Source: Henningerozyma blattae CBS 6284
Taxonomy: Eukaryota > Ascomycota > Saccharomycetes > Saccharomycetales > Saccharomycetaceae
Assembly: GCF_000315915.1 (NCBI RefSeq)
Contig: NC_020186.1
Span: 1,612,001 to 1,676,000 of the forward strand
Length of the DNA: 64,000 nucleotides
Reading direction: 5' to 3'
In this document: positions 18,480 to 30,100 of the stretch, one piece after another
Position numbering within the stretch: the stretch's first letter is position 1
Layout: each line of letters begins with the position of its first letter
Translations under genes and position numbers: made by a program
Notes under the pieces: generated by a model
What the model was told of the DNA's origin: nothing
What the model saw: the letters and a program-made list of their open reading frames with translations, nothing else
Databases searched by the model: none

Positions 18480-18551
18480 CACTCACGGTGGGGGTCGAAC
18501 CCACAATCTTCTGATTAGAAGTCAGACGCGTTGCCATTACGCCACGCGAGC
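18480..18551 (-). tRNA. tRNA-Arg (TCT)
   Basis: 72 nt, essentially the yeast tRNA-Arg(UCU) sequence with anticodon TCT and no intron. Only 17 nt, without a T run of four or more, separate it from the downstream tRNA-Asp. The pair is therefore probably transcribed as one dimeric precursor, as known for Arg-Asp units in S. cerevisiae. Confidence 0.95.
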
Positions 18552-20437
18552 TTTATTTCTTGGGTATTTTCGGATTAAAATACTAAGTAGAGGACAAGGA
18601 AATAACGCGTGAATCAAAAACTTACGAGGTTATATGATCTCTAATTTTGAACAAATAGAAGAATATTTGAAATTTTAAAATATTATGCTAGACCTAATAC
18701 TCTTTTAATCGCTATATAAATTGACCTAGCTTACAGCTATGCTATAAATGTGATTGTATATAGTAGATATATGCTATATAAGAGAGGATCAAGCTTTTCC
18801 TGATCTAAGAATTTCCTACAGAGCACTACATCTGGTAGTACCGCATTAAAGTTCCATAAGGTTTGAGTGTTCACTTTAAAATTGATTCTGTTCCCTTTTA
18901 TCATGTCTGATCTTTCCGATTTCCAGTTCAGTCGCCCTAGATTCACACCAGTTAAGTCATTAATGTACTTCTCCAGTAATGACGAGCTCTTTCAATTCTC
19001 ATCATCCTTTCATACAATAGACTTTTAAATACTTTCTTGAAGTATCACAATTGAACTACTCTAAGAAAAAATTGTCTTTGCAACACACTGGCGAGGTCTC
19101 AAAATGGGAAATTGAGTGGACCAATACATACACCTATACACCAGTATAACCTGGCTTTTTAGCTGTGGTAAAACACTGATTTTTTAGCAATAATAGATGT
19201 TCACATGATAATTAATGCTATGAGATTTTTATTAGAAGTCAGATATGACATTAAAACCTGCAATTGTAAATTTGTATTCTATGGTGCTTAGTGTCTGCAA
19301 ACTTTTGGCTCGACAAATGCACTATGTTAATGCTAATTTATACTTGAAATCTATCACTTCATACTCGAAACTTTGGCCAATTAAAGAACATCCAAAAGTA
19401 TGAATGAAACTATGTAAGTGACTGAAAAGGTCACATATTTTTTTTACATACTTGCAGATCCAATTTGCTTAAACGGGCCACTTATGGTACTGTTGTTAAC
19501 GGAGACAGCAATATGCTACAAATCTTAAGTAATAAGTTCTGCGCACCTGCCATTACTACCAGACGTTGCACTCCGTATGGAATGCCTTATGTCAGGGAAA
19601 GCTTGGCCAGTTTATATAGTATATATCTAGAATTCATGAACATATTTTCCGACTTAATTGCTAGATAGGCTAGTTTATATACAAATTGAAGTAGCACAAA
19701 GGCATCATGTATTGTTGGCAACGTGTTAAAGTCTGATTGTGTTGGCTCTTGATATATGCATACAAAGCGTTTCCGATATATCTTTGAGCGGTATGTTTCA
19801 CATGTGTTGTGTATGGTGCCTTACTGCCACACTTGAAGCACGTGACTCACGTATTAGATGGATTTCAATTGCCAATCAATATTTAAAGATGACAAGGTTA
19901 CTATAAGGTTTTACTTTAAGATTAGAGTTACATCATTCATTATTTTATCCTTTTAAAGTGTGCTATAGTATTCCAGCTTTTTCCTCTTTGTTTCTTTGTT
20001 TTTTATTTTTTTGAATTGAACAACATATTATTATTAATTTTTTAGGATATTAAGGGGTGGGATGACGATATTGGATTTTTTTGTGGATTACATAGATAAT
20101 TGGTTGATTGGGAAAGATATACGATACATTCCATCTCAAATTAATTTTTGAGTTAATCTACGAGATTTTTAGCTAATTTGTAATGTTCCTATACTACGAT
20201 CATTTTCTTTTTTTGTTTGTTATAGAAATTTTTGTTTCGCAATATTAAAGACATTCTACTTTAGAATCTTATTAAACTGTAACTATTATTTGACAAACTA
20301 ATAATATGAATTGAAAATATACTCTACATAACAACTCTTATAAAGTTTAAATATTTTTTTAAAAAAAAAAAAATAAAAAAAAAATAAAAACAACAACAAA
20401 AAACAAATATCAAAAAATAATATATTTATATAAGATA
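18552..20437. other. Long intergenic with an unrecognised coding relic
   Basis: 1.9 kb between the tRNA pair and SGA1. On the minus strand, 18,737-18,946 and its in-frame upstream extension to about 18,990 encode a normal-looking amino-acid mix (DLTGVNLGRLNWKSER...) that I cannot assign. A TGA lies just upstream, so it may be a decayed gene or transposon fragment. The 19,465-19,668 frame is likewise unassigned. The last 450 bp before SGA1 are AT-rich promoter. Confidence 0.4.
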
Positions 20438-22273
20438 ATGTTTTGCTATTATATTCTACTTATATTTTTTTTATTTTCTATTATATGGGGTGATGGCATT
20501 GAAAATGAAGGAATTAGGCCTCAATCTTTTAATGCAGGGAAAAATAATTTGATTGATTATTACATTGGTAAATTAAATAAAAATACAAACGAAATCGAAA
20601 AAGCTGACGAATCAATTAGTAAACATTTTAATATCATATTGAAAAATATTACTTTTTCTACTGAAACGACTCCAGTTGAATTAGAAGAATGGATATCAAC
20701 TACAAAGTCAGAATCGTTCCAAAGAGTCTTACACAATATCAATGATAAATCATTATGGGGTGATTCAAACATAAATTTCAAAGATAGAAAAGATATTCCA
20801 GAAGGTGTTGTTATTGCTTCACCATCTAAAAAAGATCCTGATTATTTCTATCAATGGGCAAGAGATAGTGCTTTAGTTTTAAATTCTGTCCTCACAAAAT
20901 TATTTGATATTCCAAAGGAAGAATTATTAACCGAAAATAAGAACACTTTGAAATATAACGAGACTCTTTTCAATACTATGATGAAATATATCAATAATAC
21001 TTATTATTTACAAAGATTAGATAATCCATCAGGCAAGTTTGATGGTGTTAATAATAAAAATTTAGGTGAACCTAAATGGAATTGTAACAATACAGCATTC
21101 GTACAAGGTTGGGGTAGACCACAAAATGATGGTCCAGCATTAAGATCAATGGTTATATTGAAATTTCTAATTAAGTTACACTCGATTAAAAATTCGCTAA
21201 ATGTAGAATTACCAGATAAACTTTTCCATCCATTTTTCTCCAGTGAATGGGAAATATTTAATGATATTATTAAATATGATATAGAATTTATTATAAAAAA
21301 TTGGAAAACTGATGGGTTTGATCTTTGGGAAGAAGTATACGGTAATCATTTTTTTACTAGCATCAGTCAGTTAAAGGCATTACAATTAATAATTAAATAC
21401 TTGGAAATTAGTGGATTTACAACAACTAATTATAGGAATGAATTAAATGACTTTAAGGAGACTGCCACAAAGAGTTATTATAAATTATTAAATTATGTTT
21501 TTTTCGAAGGTGAATACATTGATTCTAATAAAAACTTCTTAATTGAATCACCAATACAATTTAGAAATGGTCAACGTTCTGGTTTAGATATTGCTATTCT
21601 ATTAGGCTCATTATATACTCATGATGATGAAGAGTATGGAAATTCAGTAGATATAAATGAGACTGGACTATTCCCATTTGATGTCAATGATTCCATGGTA
21701 CTAAACACATTATACAATTTAATGCAATCCATGAAAGGCATCTATCCAATTAACAATAGATACTTTGGGGTCAACACAGGGGTTGCATTAGGAAGATATC
21801 CAGAGGATGTATATGACGGTGTTAAAGTATCAGAGGGCAATCCTTGGTTTTTAGCAACATTATCAGCATCTGAAATTTTATACAACGTAATTTATAAATA
21901 TCAAGTTAACAAGAGAGATTTAGTGATTCCATTAAATTCTATGAATAACCAATTTTGGGAAACTCTCTTCATCAACTTAAATGAAGAACATTTGAATCTA
22001 CAACTTTCTAAAGAAGAAGATGATAATAATTCTACAGGAAATTATTTAATTGTCCCATATGAATCCAAAATGTTCAATGAAACCATGAATTCTTTACACT
22101 TATTGGCAGACTCTTTCCTAGATAGAGTAATGACCCACCAGGGAAAGAATTATGAAATGAGTGAACAATTTAACAAGTATACTGGATACCTCCAAGGAGC
22201 TGAACACCTAACCTGGTCATATTCCGCATTCTGTTCTGCTTTAACTGCTAGAGATAGAGTGATACATATGTAG
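20438..22273 (+). CDS. SGA1: Glucoamylase, Sga1-like (GH15)
   Basis: A 611-residue glucan 1,4-alpha-glucosidase; S. cerevisiae Sga1 has 549. An N-terminal hydrophobic leader (residues 1-18) looks like a signal peptide. The GH15 catalytic domain spans ~95-605: YQWARDSA (138-145) near the -1 subsite, the general-acid Glu in DLWEEV (E298), and the general-base Glu in MSEQF near residue 570. The LQGAEHLTWSYSAF block ends the fold. In S. cerevisiae Sga1 degrades glycogen late in sporulation. Its neighbours BMT5, PRK1 and ICE2 belong to the same chr IX group as SGA1 (YIL099W), which supports orthology. The residues between 20 and 95 are poorly conserved. Confidence 0.92.
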   Translation: MFCYYILLIFFLFSIIWGDGIENEGIRPQSFNAGKNNLIDYYIGKLNKNTNEIEKADESISKHFNIILKNITFSTETTPVELEEWISTTKSESFQRVLHNINDKSLWGDSNINFKDRKDIPEGVVIASPSKKDPDYFYQWARDSALVLNSVLTKLFDIPKEELLTENKNTLKYNETLFNTMMKYINNTYYLQRLDNPSGKFDGVNNKNLGEPKWNCNNTAFVQGWGRPQNDGPALRSMVILKFLIKLHSIKNSLNVELPDKLFHPFFSSEWEIFNDIIKYDIEFIIKNWKTDGFDLWEEVYGNHFFTSISQLKALQLIIKYLEISGFTTTNYRNELNDFKETATKSYYKLLNYVFFEGEYIDSNKNFLIESPIQFRNGQRSGLDIAILLGSLYTHDDEEYGNSVDINETGLFPFDVNDSMVLNTLYNLMQSMKGIYPINNRYFGVNTGVALGRYPEDVYDGVKVSEGNPWFLATLSASEILYNVIYKYQVNKRDLVIPLNSMNNQFWETLFINLNEEHLNLQLSKEEDDNNSTGNYLIVPYESKMFNETMNSLHLLADSFLDRVMTHQGKNYEMSEQFNKYTGYLQGAEHLTWSYSAFCSALTARDRVIHM

Positions 22274-22844
22274 AAATAAATTTAGATAATTCAAATAGAT
22301 AAATGTATATATATAAAAAAAACATGTTAGATACTTTAACATCCAACAATATATTAAATGCACATGGCCTCTCATTTTGCGACGCCAATTTTTCTGGCAT
22401 ATTTGCTGGCGCGTTGCTCTGCGGAATTCTCGGGTCACTAGACCGAGCTCGGTGTTGCTCAGTCACGCTGTGAGGGGAGCACGGCGGATACATTGAAGTA
22501 TATAAAGTATCTGGAACAAGTGATGACTTTTAAGCTTATTATAATGGATATTATATTATTCATTATTTAAGGTTTTAGTATATTTATTGGCGTTTTGGAT
22601 CTTATTTCACCTTTGTTCTATAATTTTTTACTTGTCTTCTCCCCTAAATGAGTTCATAGACAATTTTCATCTTGGGTTTGATATAAAGGAAGCTGTCCGA
22701 GCAAGACCAGTAATAATAATAATATTATTTCAAGGGTTTTATCATCTAGTCATAGTTTTTTTTTGAAGTAAAAAAAGACAACAACGATCACATTTCTAAA
22801 CAACAATATAATCATTCAATTATTTATAGCATTTAATACCAAAC
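22274..22844 (+). promoter_or_regulatory. SGA1-IDH1 intergenic, IDH1 promoter
   Basis: The part at 22,360-22,495 is GC-rich against an AT-rich background and contains a CCAAT pentamer (near 22,385), the core of Hap2/3/4/5 sites that control respiratory genes including IDH1. The link is inferred. A purine/T-rich stretch leads to the IDH1 ATG. Confidence 0.4.
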
Positions 22845-23942
22845 ATGTTTAAGACAGTATTGGCCAAAAGAGGTTTAGCTACCGTTCCAGCAACAGGATT
22901 TAGGGGTTTTTTAAACCCATTACCAAAAGAATACGGTGGTAGATATACAGTCACTTTGATTCCAGGTGATGGTGTTGGTAAGGAAGTTACCGACTCAGTT
23001 GTCTCCATCTTCAATGCAGAAAATTTGCCGATCGATTGGGAAAGAGTGGATATTTCAGGTTTGGACCATGAAGAAGGTGTCGAAGCTGCAGTCAATTCTT
23101 TAAAAAGAAACAAAATTGGTTTAAAAGGTATATGGCATACATCTGCCGGTCAATCTGACCATGGTTCTTTGAACGTCGCATTAAGAAAACAGTTGGACAT
23201 TTACGCCAATGTGGCTCATTTCAAGACTTTACCTGGTGTTAAGACCAGAATCCCAGATGTCGATTTGGTCATTATTAGAGAAAACACAGAAGGTGAGTAC
23301 TCTGGTTTAGAACATGAATCTGTTCCAGGTGTGGTTGAATCTTTAAAGATTATTACCAAGGAAAAATCCGAAAGAATTGCCAGATTTGCATTTGATTTTG
23401 CCAAGAGATTTGACAGAAAGTTAGTTACTGCTGTTCATAAGGCTAATATCATGAAATTAGGTGATGGTCTCTTTAGAAATTCCGTAACTTCTATTGGTGA
23501 AACTGAATATCCAGATATCAAAGTATCCTCTATTATTGTAGACAATGCTTCTATGCAATCTGTTGCTAAACCACACCAATTTGATGTCTTGGTAACACCA
23601 TCTATGTATGGTACTATATTAGGTAACATCGGTGCTGCATTAATAGGTGGTCCAGGTTTAGTCCCAGGTGCTAACTACGGTACAGAATGCGCAGTTTTTG
23701 AACCAGGTTCCAGACATGTAGGTTTGGATATTAAGGGTCAAAACGTTGCTAACCCAACTGCAATGATTTTGTCTTCAACTTTATTATTAAAACATTTGGG
23801 TTTGAATAACGAAGCTAAGAAAATCGAAGATGCTGTTTACAAGACTATTGCTGAAGGTAAGGTTACCACAAGAGATATTGGTGGCTCTGCATCAACCACA
23901 GAATTCACAAATGAAATCATTAAGAAGTTAGCTTCTGCTTGA
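22845..23942 (+). CDS. IDH1: Mitochondrial NAD-isocitrate dehydrogenase subunit 1
   Basis: This encodes 365 residues (S. cerevisiae Idh1 has 360) and is very close to it throughout, for instance PKEYGGRYTVTLIPGDGVGKEVTDSV and HKANIMKLGDGLFRN in separate blocks. The first ~25 residues are a basic, hydroxylated mitochondrial presequence (MFKTVLAKRGLATV). The protein is the regulatory subunit of the octameric TCA-cycle enzyme with Idh2, binding AMP and citrate. LYS12 (homoisocitrate dehydrogenase) was considered because it sits near SGA1 in S. cerevisiae, but the residue pattern is clearly Idh1. It is convergent with BMT5. High, regular codon bias fits a strongly expressed enzyme. Confidence 0.96.
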   Translation: MFKTVLAKRGLATVPATGFRGFLNPLPKEYGGRYTVTLIPGDGVGKEVTDSVVSIFNAENLPIDWERVDISGLDHEEGVEAAVNSLKRNKIGLKGIWHTSAGQSDHGSLNVALRKQLDIYANVAHFKTLPGVKTRIPDVDLVIIRENTEGEYSGLEHESVPGVVESLKIITKEKSERIARFAFDFAKRFDRKLVTAVHKANIMKLGDGLFRNSVTSIGETEYPDIKVSSIIVDNASMQSVAKPHQFDVLVTPSMYGTILGNIGAALIGGPGLVPGANYGTECAVFEPGSRHVGLDIKGQNVANPTAMILSSTLLLKHLGLNNEAKKIEDAVYKTIAEGKVTTRDIGGSASTTEFTNEIIKKLASA

Positions 23943-24428
23943 ACCAATTAAAGATATTTTATCTTGTCCGAACTCCCGTCTTTCACTTCTCCTTGTTTAT
24001 ACTGATGATATAGATTATTAAACGTTTTTCTTTTTCTTACCTCTCCCTTTAAATAATAAAATTCTCATTTGACCTTATTCAATTGTTTTTTTATTTATTT
24101 TTTTTCATTTATTGGATTTTAAACTTAAATTTTTGAATGCTACATTTCAGAAGTAACTATAGGACTTTGAGTTTGAATTCCATCAAAATATCATCTCTTT
24201 TAGTATGCCATGTAATTTTCATAGAGACATGAATAAGAAAAAGTATCGACATATATAACATTATACATAATATATTCTTCAATTAAAACAAATTTAATAA
24301 AGTGCAATAAAGAATTCATATAATACACAAATGAATAAATACTTCGATGATGCTGATGTACATATATACATATATAATTTAATAATCAATCATTATTCGA
24401 ATCATTATTTTTTATATTTTTCATAGGT
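23943..24428. other. Convergent intergenic IDH1 / BMT5
   Basis: AT-rich 3' flanks with TATATA elements near 24,250 and 24,365. No gene is seen. Confidence 0.5.
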
Positions 24429-25370
24429 CTAGCTAGATTTCTTCTTGAATACATATATCCTGGCTTCTCTTTCTTGAGAAGGTTTTGTTGTATCTTGTTC
24501 ACTATTAGTTCTTCTATGATGATAAGAACTAAAATTATTCCATTGAAATTTGTTTGATATGTCTGATTGAAGTTCATTTGCTTTTGCAAGATGTTTGATT
24601 TGCCATGAATCATAAGGCTCTCCAACAAATAACGATATTATAATTTTACCATACCCTTCTTTTGACAAAGTATCATTACTTATAACATCTGTTGTATACC
24701 CTTGAGAATGATTTAATTTAGATTCAATTATTGGTGAATTTATTAGATGAAATAGTTCTTTACAATTTTTAAAATATTCCATCATTAACTTTTGATGGTC
24801 TTGAATATTTCTATCTTGATCTTTGATCCCCTTACCACTATGTGGAAAATTAAACATAATATTTTGTAAAGTTTTAAATTTCCACATAGGACCTAAGACT
24901 TTTATCCAAGGATTTTTTTTTGAAATTTTAAATGATTTAATTAAATTTGTTGCGTCAATACGGAAGAATATTTTAACATTTTCATCGACTAAAAACTTGT
25001 AATTTTCTTCAAATGAATTAGGGTATTTTAATTTTAACTCGTTAATTGAATTATCAAAACTTGTTACAATTAAATTTTCTGGTTTTATATAATTTTCTTC
25101 AATAATTGATTTGGCAAACGAAAAATCACCCTCTCCAACTAAAAGTAATGTTTCATCTATATTGAATGGGATAAATTTTTTTTGTTCCAATTGAACACTT
25201 TGATTTTGTTTATTTTTATTAATTTTTGAAGATAGCTTATTATTCTGTTGATTTAATTTATTTTGTAATTTTTTCTGGCTATTTTTTTTTAGTTGTTCTT
25301 GAGCTTGCTGTCTTAAGAGAGCACCTTTTAAGCCCTTAGCATTAATCTTACCTTTTAATTTTCTAGCCAT
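24429..25370 (-). CDS. BMT5: 25S rRNA N3-uridine methyltransferase Bmt5
   Basis: This encodes 313 residues (S. cerevisiae Bmt5, YIL096C, has 336). A Lys/Gln/Asn-rich nucleolar-type N-terminus (residues 1-65) precedes the DUF2431 Rossmann-like methyltransferase domain. The SAM-binding motif is TLLLVGEGDFSFAK (74-87), and the second signature is NFPHSGKGIKDQDRN near 190. Bmt5 makes m3U2634 in 25S rRNA. A PAC element (CTCATCGC at 25,497-25,504, i.e. GCGATGAG on the coding strand) lies about 127 bp upstream, as expected for a ribosome-biogenesis gene. Confidence 0.93.
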   Translation of the reverse strand: MARKLKGKINAKGLKGALLRQQAQEQLKKNSQKKLQNKLNQQNNKLSSKINKNKQNQSVQLEQKKFIPFNIDETLLLVGEGDFSFAKSIIEENYIKPENLIVTSFDNSINELKLKYPNSFEENYKFLVDENVKIFFRIDATNLIKSFKISKKNPWIKVLGPMWKFKTLQNIMFNFPHSGKGIKDQDRNIQDHQKLMMEYFKNCKELFHLINSPIIESKLNHSQGYTTDVISNDTLSKEGYGKIIISLFVGEPYDSWQIKHLAKANELQSDISNKFQWNNFSSYHHRRTNSEQDTTKPSQEREARIYVFKKKSS

Positions 25371-25496
25371 TTGAAAATATATTTATAAGCACGCTTTTTT
25401 ATTAATGAATTTTTATAAAATTCATAATGATAATAATAATATTATTATTCTTAATATTTAGTCATCAATCTTTTTAATCTCTATTAGTGGTCTCAT

Positions 25497-25504
25497 CTCA
25501 TCGC
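25497..25504 (-). promoter_or_regulatory. PAC motif upstream of BMT5
   Basis: GCGATGAG on the minus strand, the binding site of Dot6/Tod6, typical of ribosome-biogenesis promoters. An AAAATTT (RRPE-like) lies a few bases farther upstream. Confidence 0.7.
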
Positions 25505-25630
25505 TCGTACTAAATTTTCCACATCTATTAAAATTTATTTGAACATTTTTGAAATCTGGATTATTCCGAATTGAAAAAAATAAAATACAGATAAATTAAA
25601 AAAAAAAAAAAATGCGTCACTATCGATCAG

Positions 25631-26272
25631 TTAGGAAGAAAAACGGTCCCTTTGATAATTTGCCAGGGAAAATAGACCATCATGAGGGTCAAAAAGTGTC
25701 TTTCTTGACAAATTATATAGCATGCGCTGGTCATCTAGTCGAATATTCATCGATAGAGGGAATAATAGCGTCAATTTTCCATTGTTCTTGGTGATAATTG
25801 CTAAATAAAATATGACTTGAAAGCTTCTATTAAACCCTTCATTTATAACAATATCAACAATAACATCTCTTGGAATAAAATCACTTTGTTGAAACAACTT
25901 ATGGTTCCAGACATCTGGAAAAATTAATAAACCACACGTAGTCGAAATTTGTATACCATAACCATGAATTATTGTAATAGAAGAAATTGAAGGACTCCTT
26001 ATAATAAATAGACTAAAGATAAAAAGTAAAATCGGAAGAAGAGGTATCTTTAATGAGATGTAATCTTCGCTAAACATCGCAAACATTAAATATCTTACTA
26101 GAGCAATAGCCAAGCAAATTATCAATAGTTTGATATATTTCAGCATGCTATAATGGGCCGGTATGGCGGTACATTTCATATACTTCCCATCTTTTGTTCT
26201 CTTGATGAGCAATTGATATTTCTCTTTCGTAATAGCATCTCTTATCAAAGCATTAGTCTTAATATTCCTCAT
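25631..26272 (-). CDS. GPI15: GPI-GlcNAc transferase subunit Gpi15 (PIG-H)
   Basis: This encodes 213 residues (S. cerevisiae Gpi15, YNL038W, has 229). Two adjacent hydrophobic segments (about 46-64 and 75-90) form the ER-membrane hairpin. The PIG-H domain follows, with its signature HGYGIQIST and FIPRDVIVDIVINEGF (about residues 105-145). It is a subunit of the ER complex that transfers GlcNAc to phosphatidylinositol, the first step of GPI anchor synthesis. It is co-directional with BMT5, 260 bp apart. The small + strand frame inside its 3' end is a shadow. Confidence 0.92.
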   Translation of the reverse strand: MRNIKTNALIRDAITKEKYQLLIKRTKDGKYMKCTAIPAHYSMLKYIKLLIICLAIALVRYLMFAMFSEDYISLKIPLLPILLFIFSLFIIRSPSISSITIIHGYGIQISTTCGLLIFPDVWNHKLFQQSDFIPRDVIVDIVINEGFNRSFQVIFYLAIITKNNGKLTLLFPLSMNIRLDDQRMLYNLSRKTLFDPHDGLFSLANYQRDRFSS

Positions 26273-27188
26273 AATGACTCAGATCAAATAATCTGCTTTG
26301 GGTCCTAGAGTTTTTCTTTTTTCTTTTTTCACTGTGTTTTCTCTCAATCATGCATTTTCTTCGAAAAGTTACAAGTATATTTTTACTTTTTGAGTTGATG
26401 TATAAGAAAATAAGCCCGGATATTTACTATTCTAAAAATAACCCATAAGCAACTAACATGTTCCTGTAACATGCACATGTATTCTTTAAATATACTCAAG
26501 AAAGCTTGAAAAGCTGCTGTTACTTCTTACTTGGAATACAAGATAAAAAGAAGCCGAGTAGATCTTGTGCAGATTTATAAAGATCTCAAAATCTAAGATC
26601 CGATACATAATATTTACGTCTTATTTGTCACTCTTCAAAGCTCCTTGCAAAGTTATTACATTCTTTTTACATAACATATATTTTAATTAATTTGCCAAGC
26701 GCAATACTTCTGACTAACAACAACACGTCATATTAATTTTCTTATTTTAGTTGATGTTGGATTTTTAGCGGAATTTACAGTTTCATGATGTCCCACTTTG
26801 TTTATAGAATCTCCGAATATAGCGAAATCGCTCTATAGAACACGATTCAATTAGATCAAAAAGCAGAGAAATAATATGACGATTTATCTACATCAAGAAT
26901 TATAAAAAAAAATATTTATACATAACCTGCATAGTTACACATTATTTCATGTTTAACAAATTGAGTAATAAGTGGGGTTTGTAAACTGGTACATTATTAT
27001 TGGGGTAGTCTATATACATATAAAAAAAAATACTTGCCACTGCTCATTACGCTAGAAAAAAAATATAAAAGCTATACTTACTAAAATATTAAAAGCTTTA
27101 AGCAAATACATATATAATTAAACAATAAATTAATATCAAACAGAAACCATTAAGTGACTATTTTTGTCTGTAAGCTTTGCTGTCTAAC
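26273..27188. other. Divergent intergenic GPI15 / PRK1
   Basis: 0.9 kb, AT-rich. The stretch 26,460-26,726 begins TGTTCC and ends near ACAACA and might be an old LTR, but I find no target duplication. No gene is seen. Confidence 0.4.
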
Positions 27189-30100
27189 ATGAACCAACCT
27201 GAAATACCCAAATATGAAAAGGGGAGAGTTCTACCGATTGGCACACATCAGGTAATAATCGAAAAATATTTGGCATGTGGTGGGTTTGCACAAGTCTATT
27301 CTGTGAGAGTAATTGACTCTTCCAATGCTCGAAATGAATTAGGTACAATGGCATGCTTGAAGCGCGTAATTGTCCCAGATAAAAGTGGACTAAATACCTT
27401 AAGGGCAGAGGTGGATGCAATGAAGCTTTTAAAAGGTAATAAATATATTGTATCGTATATAGATTCACATGCACAAAGATCTGAATTGAAACAGGGCGAG
27501 TATGAAGTATTTCTATTGATGGAGTATTGTTCAAGAGGTGGGGTTATTGATTTTCTAAACACCAGACTATATCATCGATTGCAAGAATTTGAAATATTGA
27601 AGATTATGAGCGATGTTTGTCAAGGGGTTGCTGCAATGCATTATTTACAACCACCTTTAATCCACAGGGACATTAAAATTGAAAACGTTTTAATATCTGA
27701 AAATGGTGATTATAAAATCTGTGATTTTGGTTCTGCCTGCAGTGTATTAAGGCCACCAAAAACACCACAAGAGGCTGCATTCATCCATCACGATATAATG
27801 ATTAATACAACTGCCCAATATAGATCTCCTGAGATGATAGATAAATATTCTGGTTACCCAATTGATGAAAAATCAGATATTTGGGCATTAGGGGTTTTTC
27901 TATACAAATTATGTTATTACACAACTCCATTTGAAAAAGAAGGTGAAAATGCCATCCTTAATGTAAAATTCCAGTTTCCCTCTTACCCACAATATTCCGA
28001 CCATATCAGAAATATAATTACAATTATGCTAAATAAAGATCCAATCAAAAGACCAAATATTTGCCAAGTTTTAGAGCAAGTATCTAAATTACAAGGAGTC
28101 CCTTGTCCTATTGAAAATTTTATGTTAACTAGGATTAAATTACAAAACTCAAGAAACAACAGTAATAAATCAACTAGCCTAAATGATACCACGAATAATA
28201 GTTTTAATAATGAACTAGCTTTAGACCAATGTAATTCTTTAAGCCCAACTAATAGCTCAACTCGCAGAAATAGTACATTCAGCGATACTAAACGAAAATC
28301 TCTCATGGAAGCAGATACCCCGTATTTAAAGCCACCTATCTCGAATCCAAGATCGGGTCATTGCGTATCACCAAGTTTAAAGTTAAATGTGGATACATCA
28401 AAATTTATTGCATCGGCTAGTGTCTCACCTAACAATATCAATTCAAGTTCTCCGATAAGCAATTCTTATATTCCTTCCATATCCTCCATTCCAAACTTAA
28501 ATTTAAGTGAATCACCTATAACATTAAATAGCTTGCCATTTTCTACGTCTCCCCTATCTCTAGCTCCAGTACCTATAAATGGTCCAAATACAAAGGGTCA
28601 ATCACCTACTAATTCATATATATCTCCAACATTAACTCCAATTCCAGGCACTTTAACAAAAAATACATTACCATTACCTCTTCCAAATTCGCCTACCTTA
28701 AATCTATCACTACCACAACCTATTCCAGAAATTAAGGTTTCGCCACTATATAATTCAGCTTCAATGCCTAATACCAATTTGACAAAACCAATGCCATTTT
28801 CTCTTCCACCAAATATCGACTTATCATCAAAAAATTTAAATTTACCAGAGCTGCCTTCCCTTAATTCCACATTATCCAGTCCTTCGCATTCACCTCAGCT
28901 ATCTACAGTTGCAGATACTCCTTATTTGGCGAATATTGGATCTGCTTCCCCAACTACATCGATATCGAATAGATTACAATTTTTTACAACTAGTCGGCAT
29001 GGTAGTATATCTTCAAAAATTGCCCACCATAACAATAACACAATAAATACATCTCATTTACAACCATCACCACAAATGTCCCCACCATTATCACCTCAGC
29101 TGTTAACATATATGCCTCTTCCTTTGTCTCCTCAAATATCTCCTCAAAGTATTCCACCAGCTCTACCTCCAAAGTTACCAATAGACAATACGTTGACTTT
29201 ACAGCAACAATTTCATACTTATCAGCAACAGAAGCAAGCACAAAAAATTACAAAACTACCAAATGTATCTGATAGCGTAACAATAGGCCACTCAGGTAAC
29301 TTAGGAAAGATATTTAAAGACTCCTTATTTGATGATAACTCAGCAATTGATGATAGCATTACTGTAGAAAATACTATTCAAAAAGATTTTACCGAAAGCT
29401 GCAATTCTAGCAATCTAATAAACTTAGATTCAAATTCTGCATCAACACCCCACCTTAAATTAATCCTTACTCATGATTCCTTAAATAATGATTCCACAAT
29501 TGATGACACTTTTGCAAAAAAACATGATAACCTTAGAAAGTTAAGATCTAAAGATTCAAACACTTCAATAACCTCTATGTTTTCAGAAATTACCAATTCA
29601 TCCACAAAAAATGTCTTTGTAACAACACCACGTAACGATGACGCTATTTCAAAATCTCAATCAAGTTTAAACTTGATCCAGTTCTCAAGCTCCGAAGCTA
29701 GTGCTAAGGTGTCTAGTTCCAAGCTCAATTATAAGAATCAAAATACCAAAATTAAGGTTTCTACTGATTCATTTAGCTCCACTGCGTCTCCTTTGAGTTC
29801 AAGACAAAATACAGGCGATAGTATAAAGAGTGCTTTTTCAAAATTGAGAAGAAGCCTTTCGAGTTCCAACCCATCTAGAATTATTTCAAGTGACACATCT
29901 TCAACAAGAAAAAATAAATCTTCCAATTTTCGTAATGTTTCTGAACCAAGCACATGTGACCCACAATATACTTTTTCTATCACAATGAATCCTACTACTA
30001 GAATATCTTCAGTCAGCAGAAAGTCTAGATACGAGTCTGATAGTTCTGTATATTTTTCTGCCAATAGTGGATCAGCATTTAGAAGGGAATCCGTTGCAGA

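Noticed and set aside
22845..23942. LYS12 (homoisocitrate dehydrogenase) instead of IDH1
   Set aside because: LYS12 is near SGA1 in S. cerevisiae, but residue blocks throughout match Idh1, and GPI15, the IDH1 neighbour, is nearby.
26460..26726. Old LTR between GPI15 and the Prk1-like kinase (TGTTCC...ACAACA)
   Set aside because: The ends are weak, no target duplication is visible, and there is no nearby tRNA gene.
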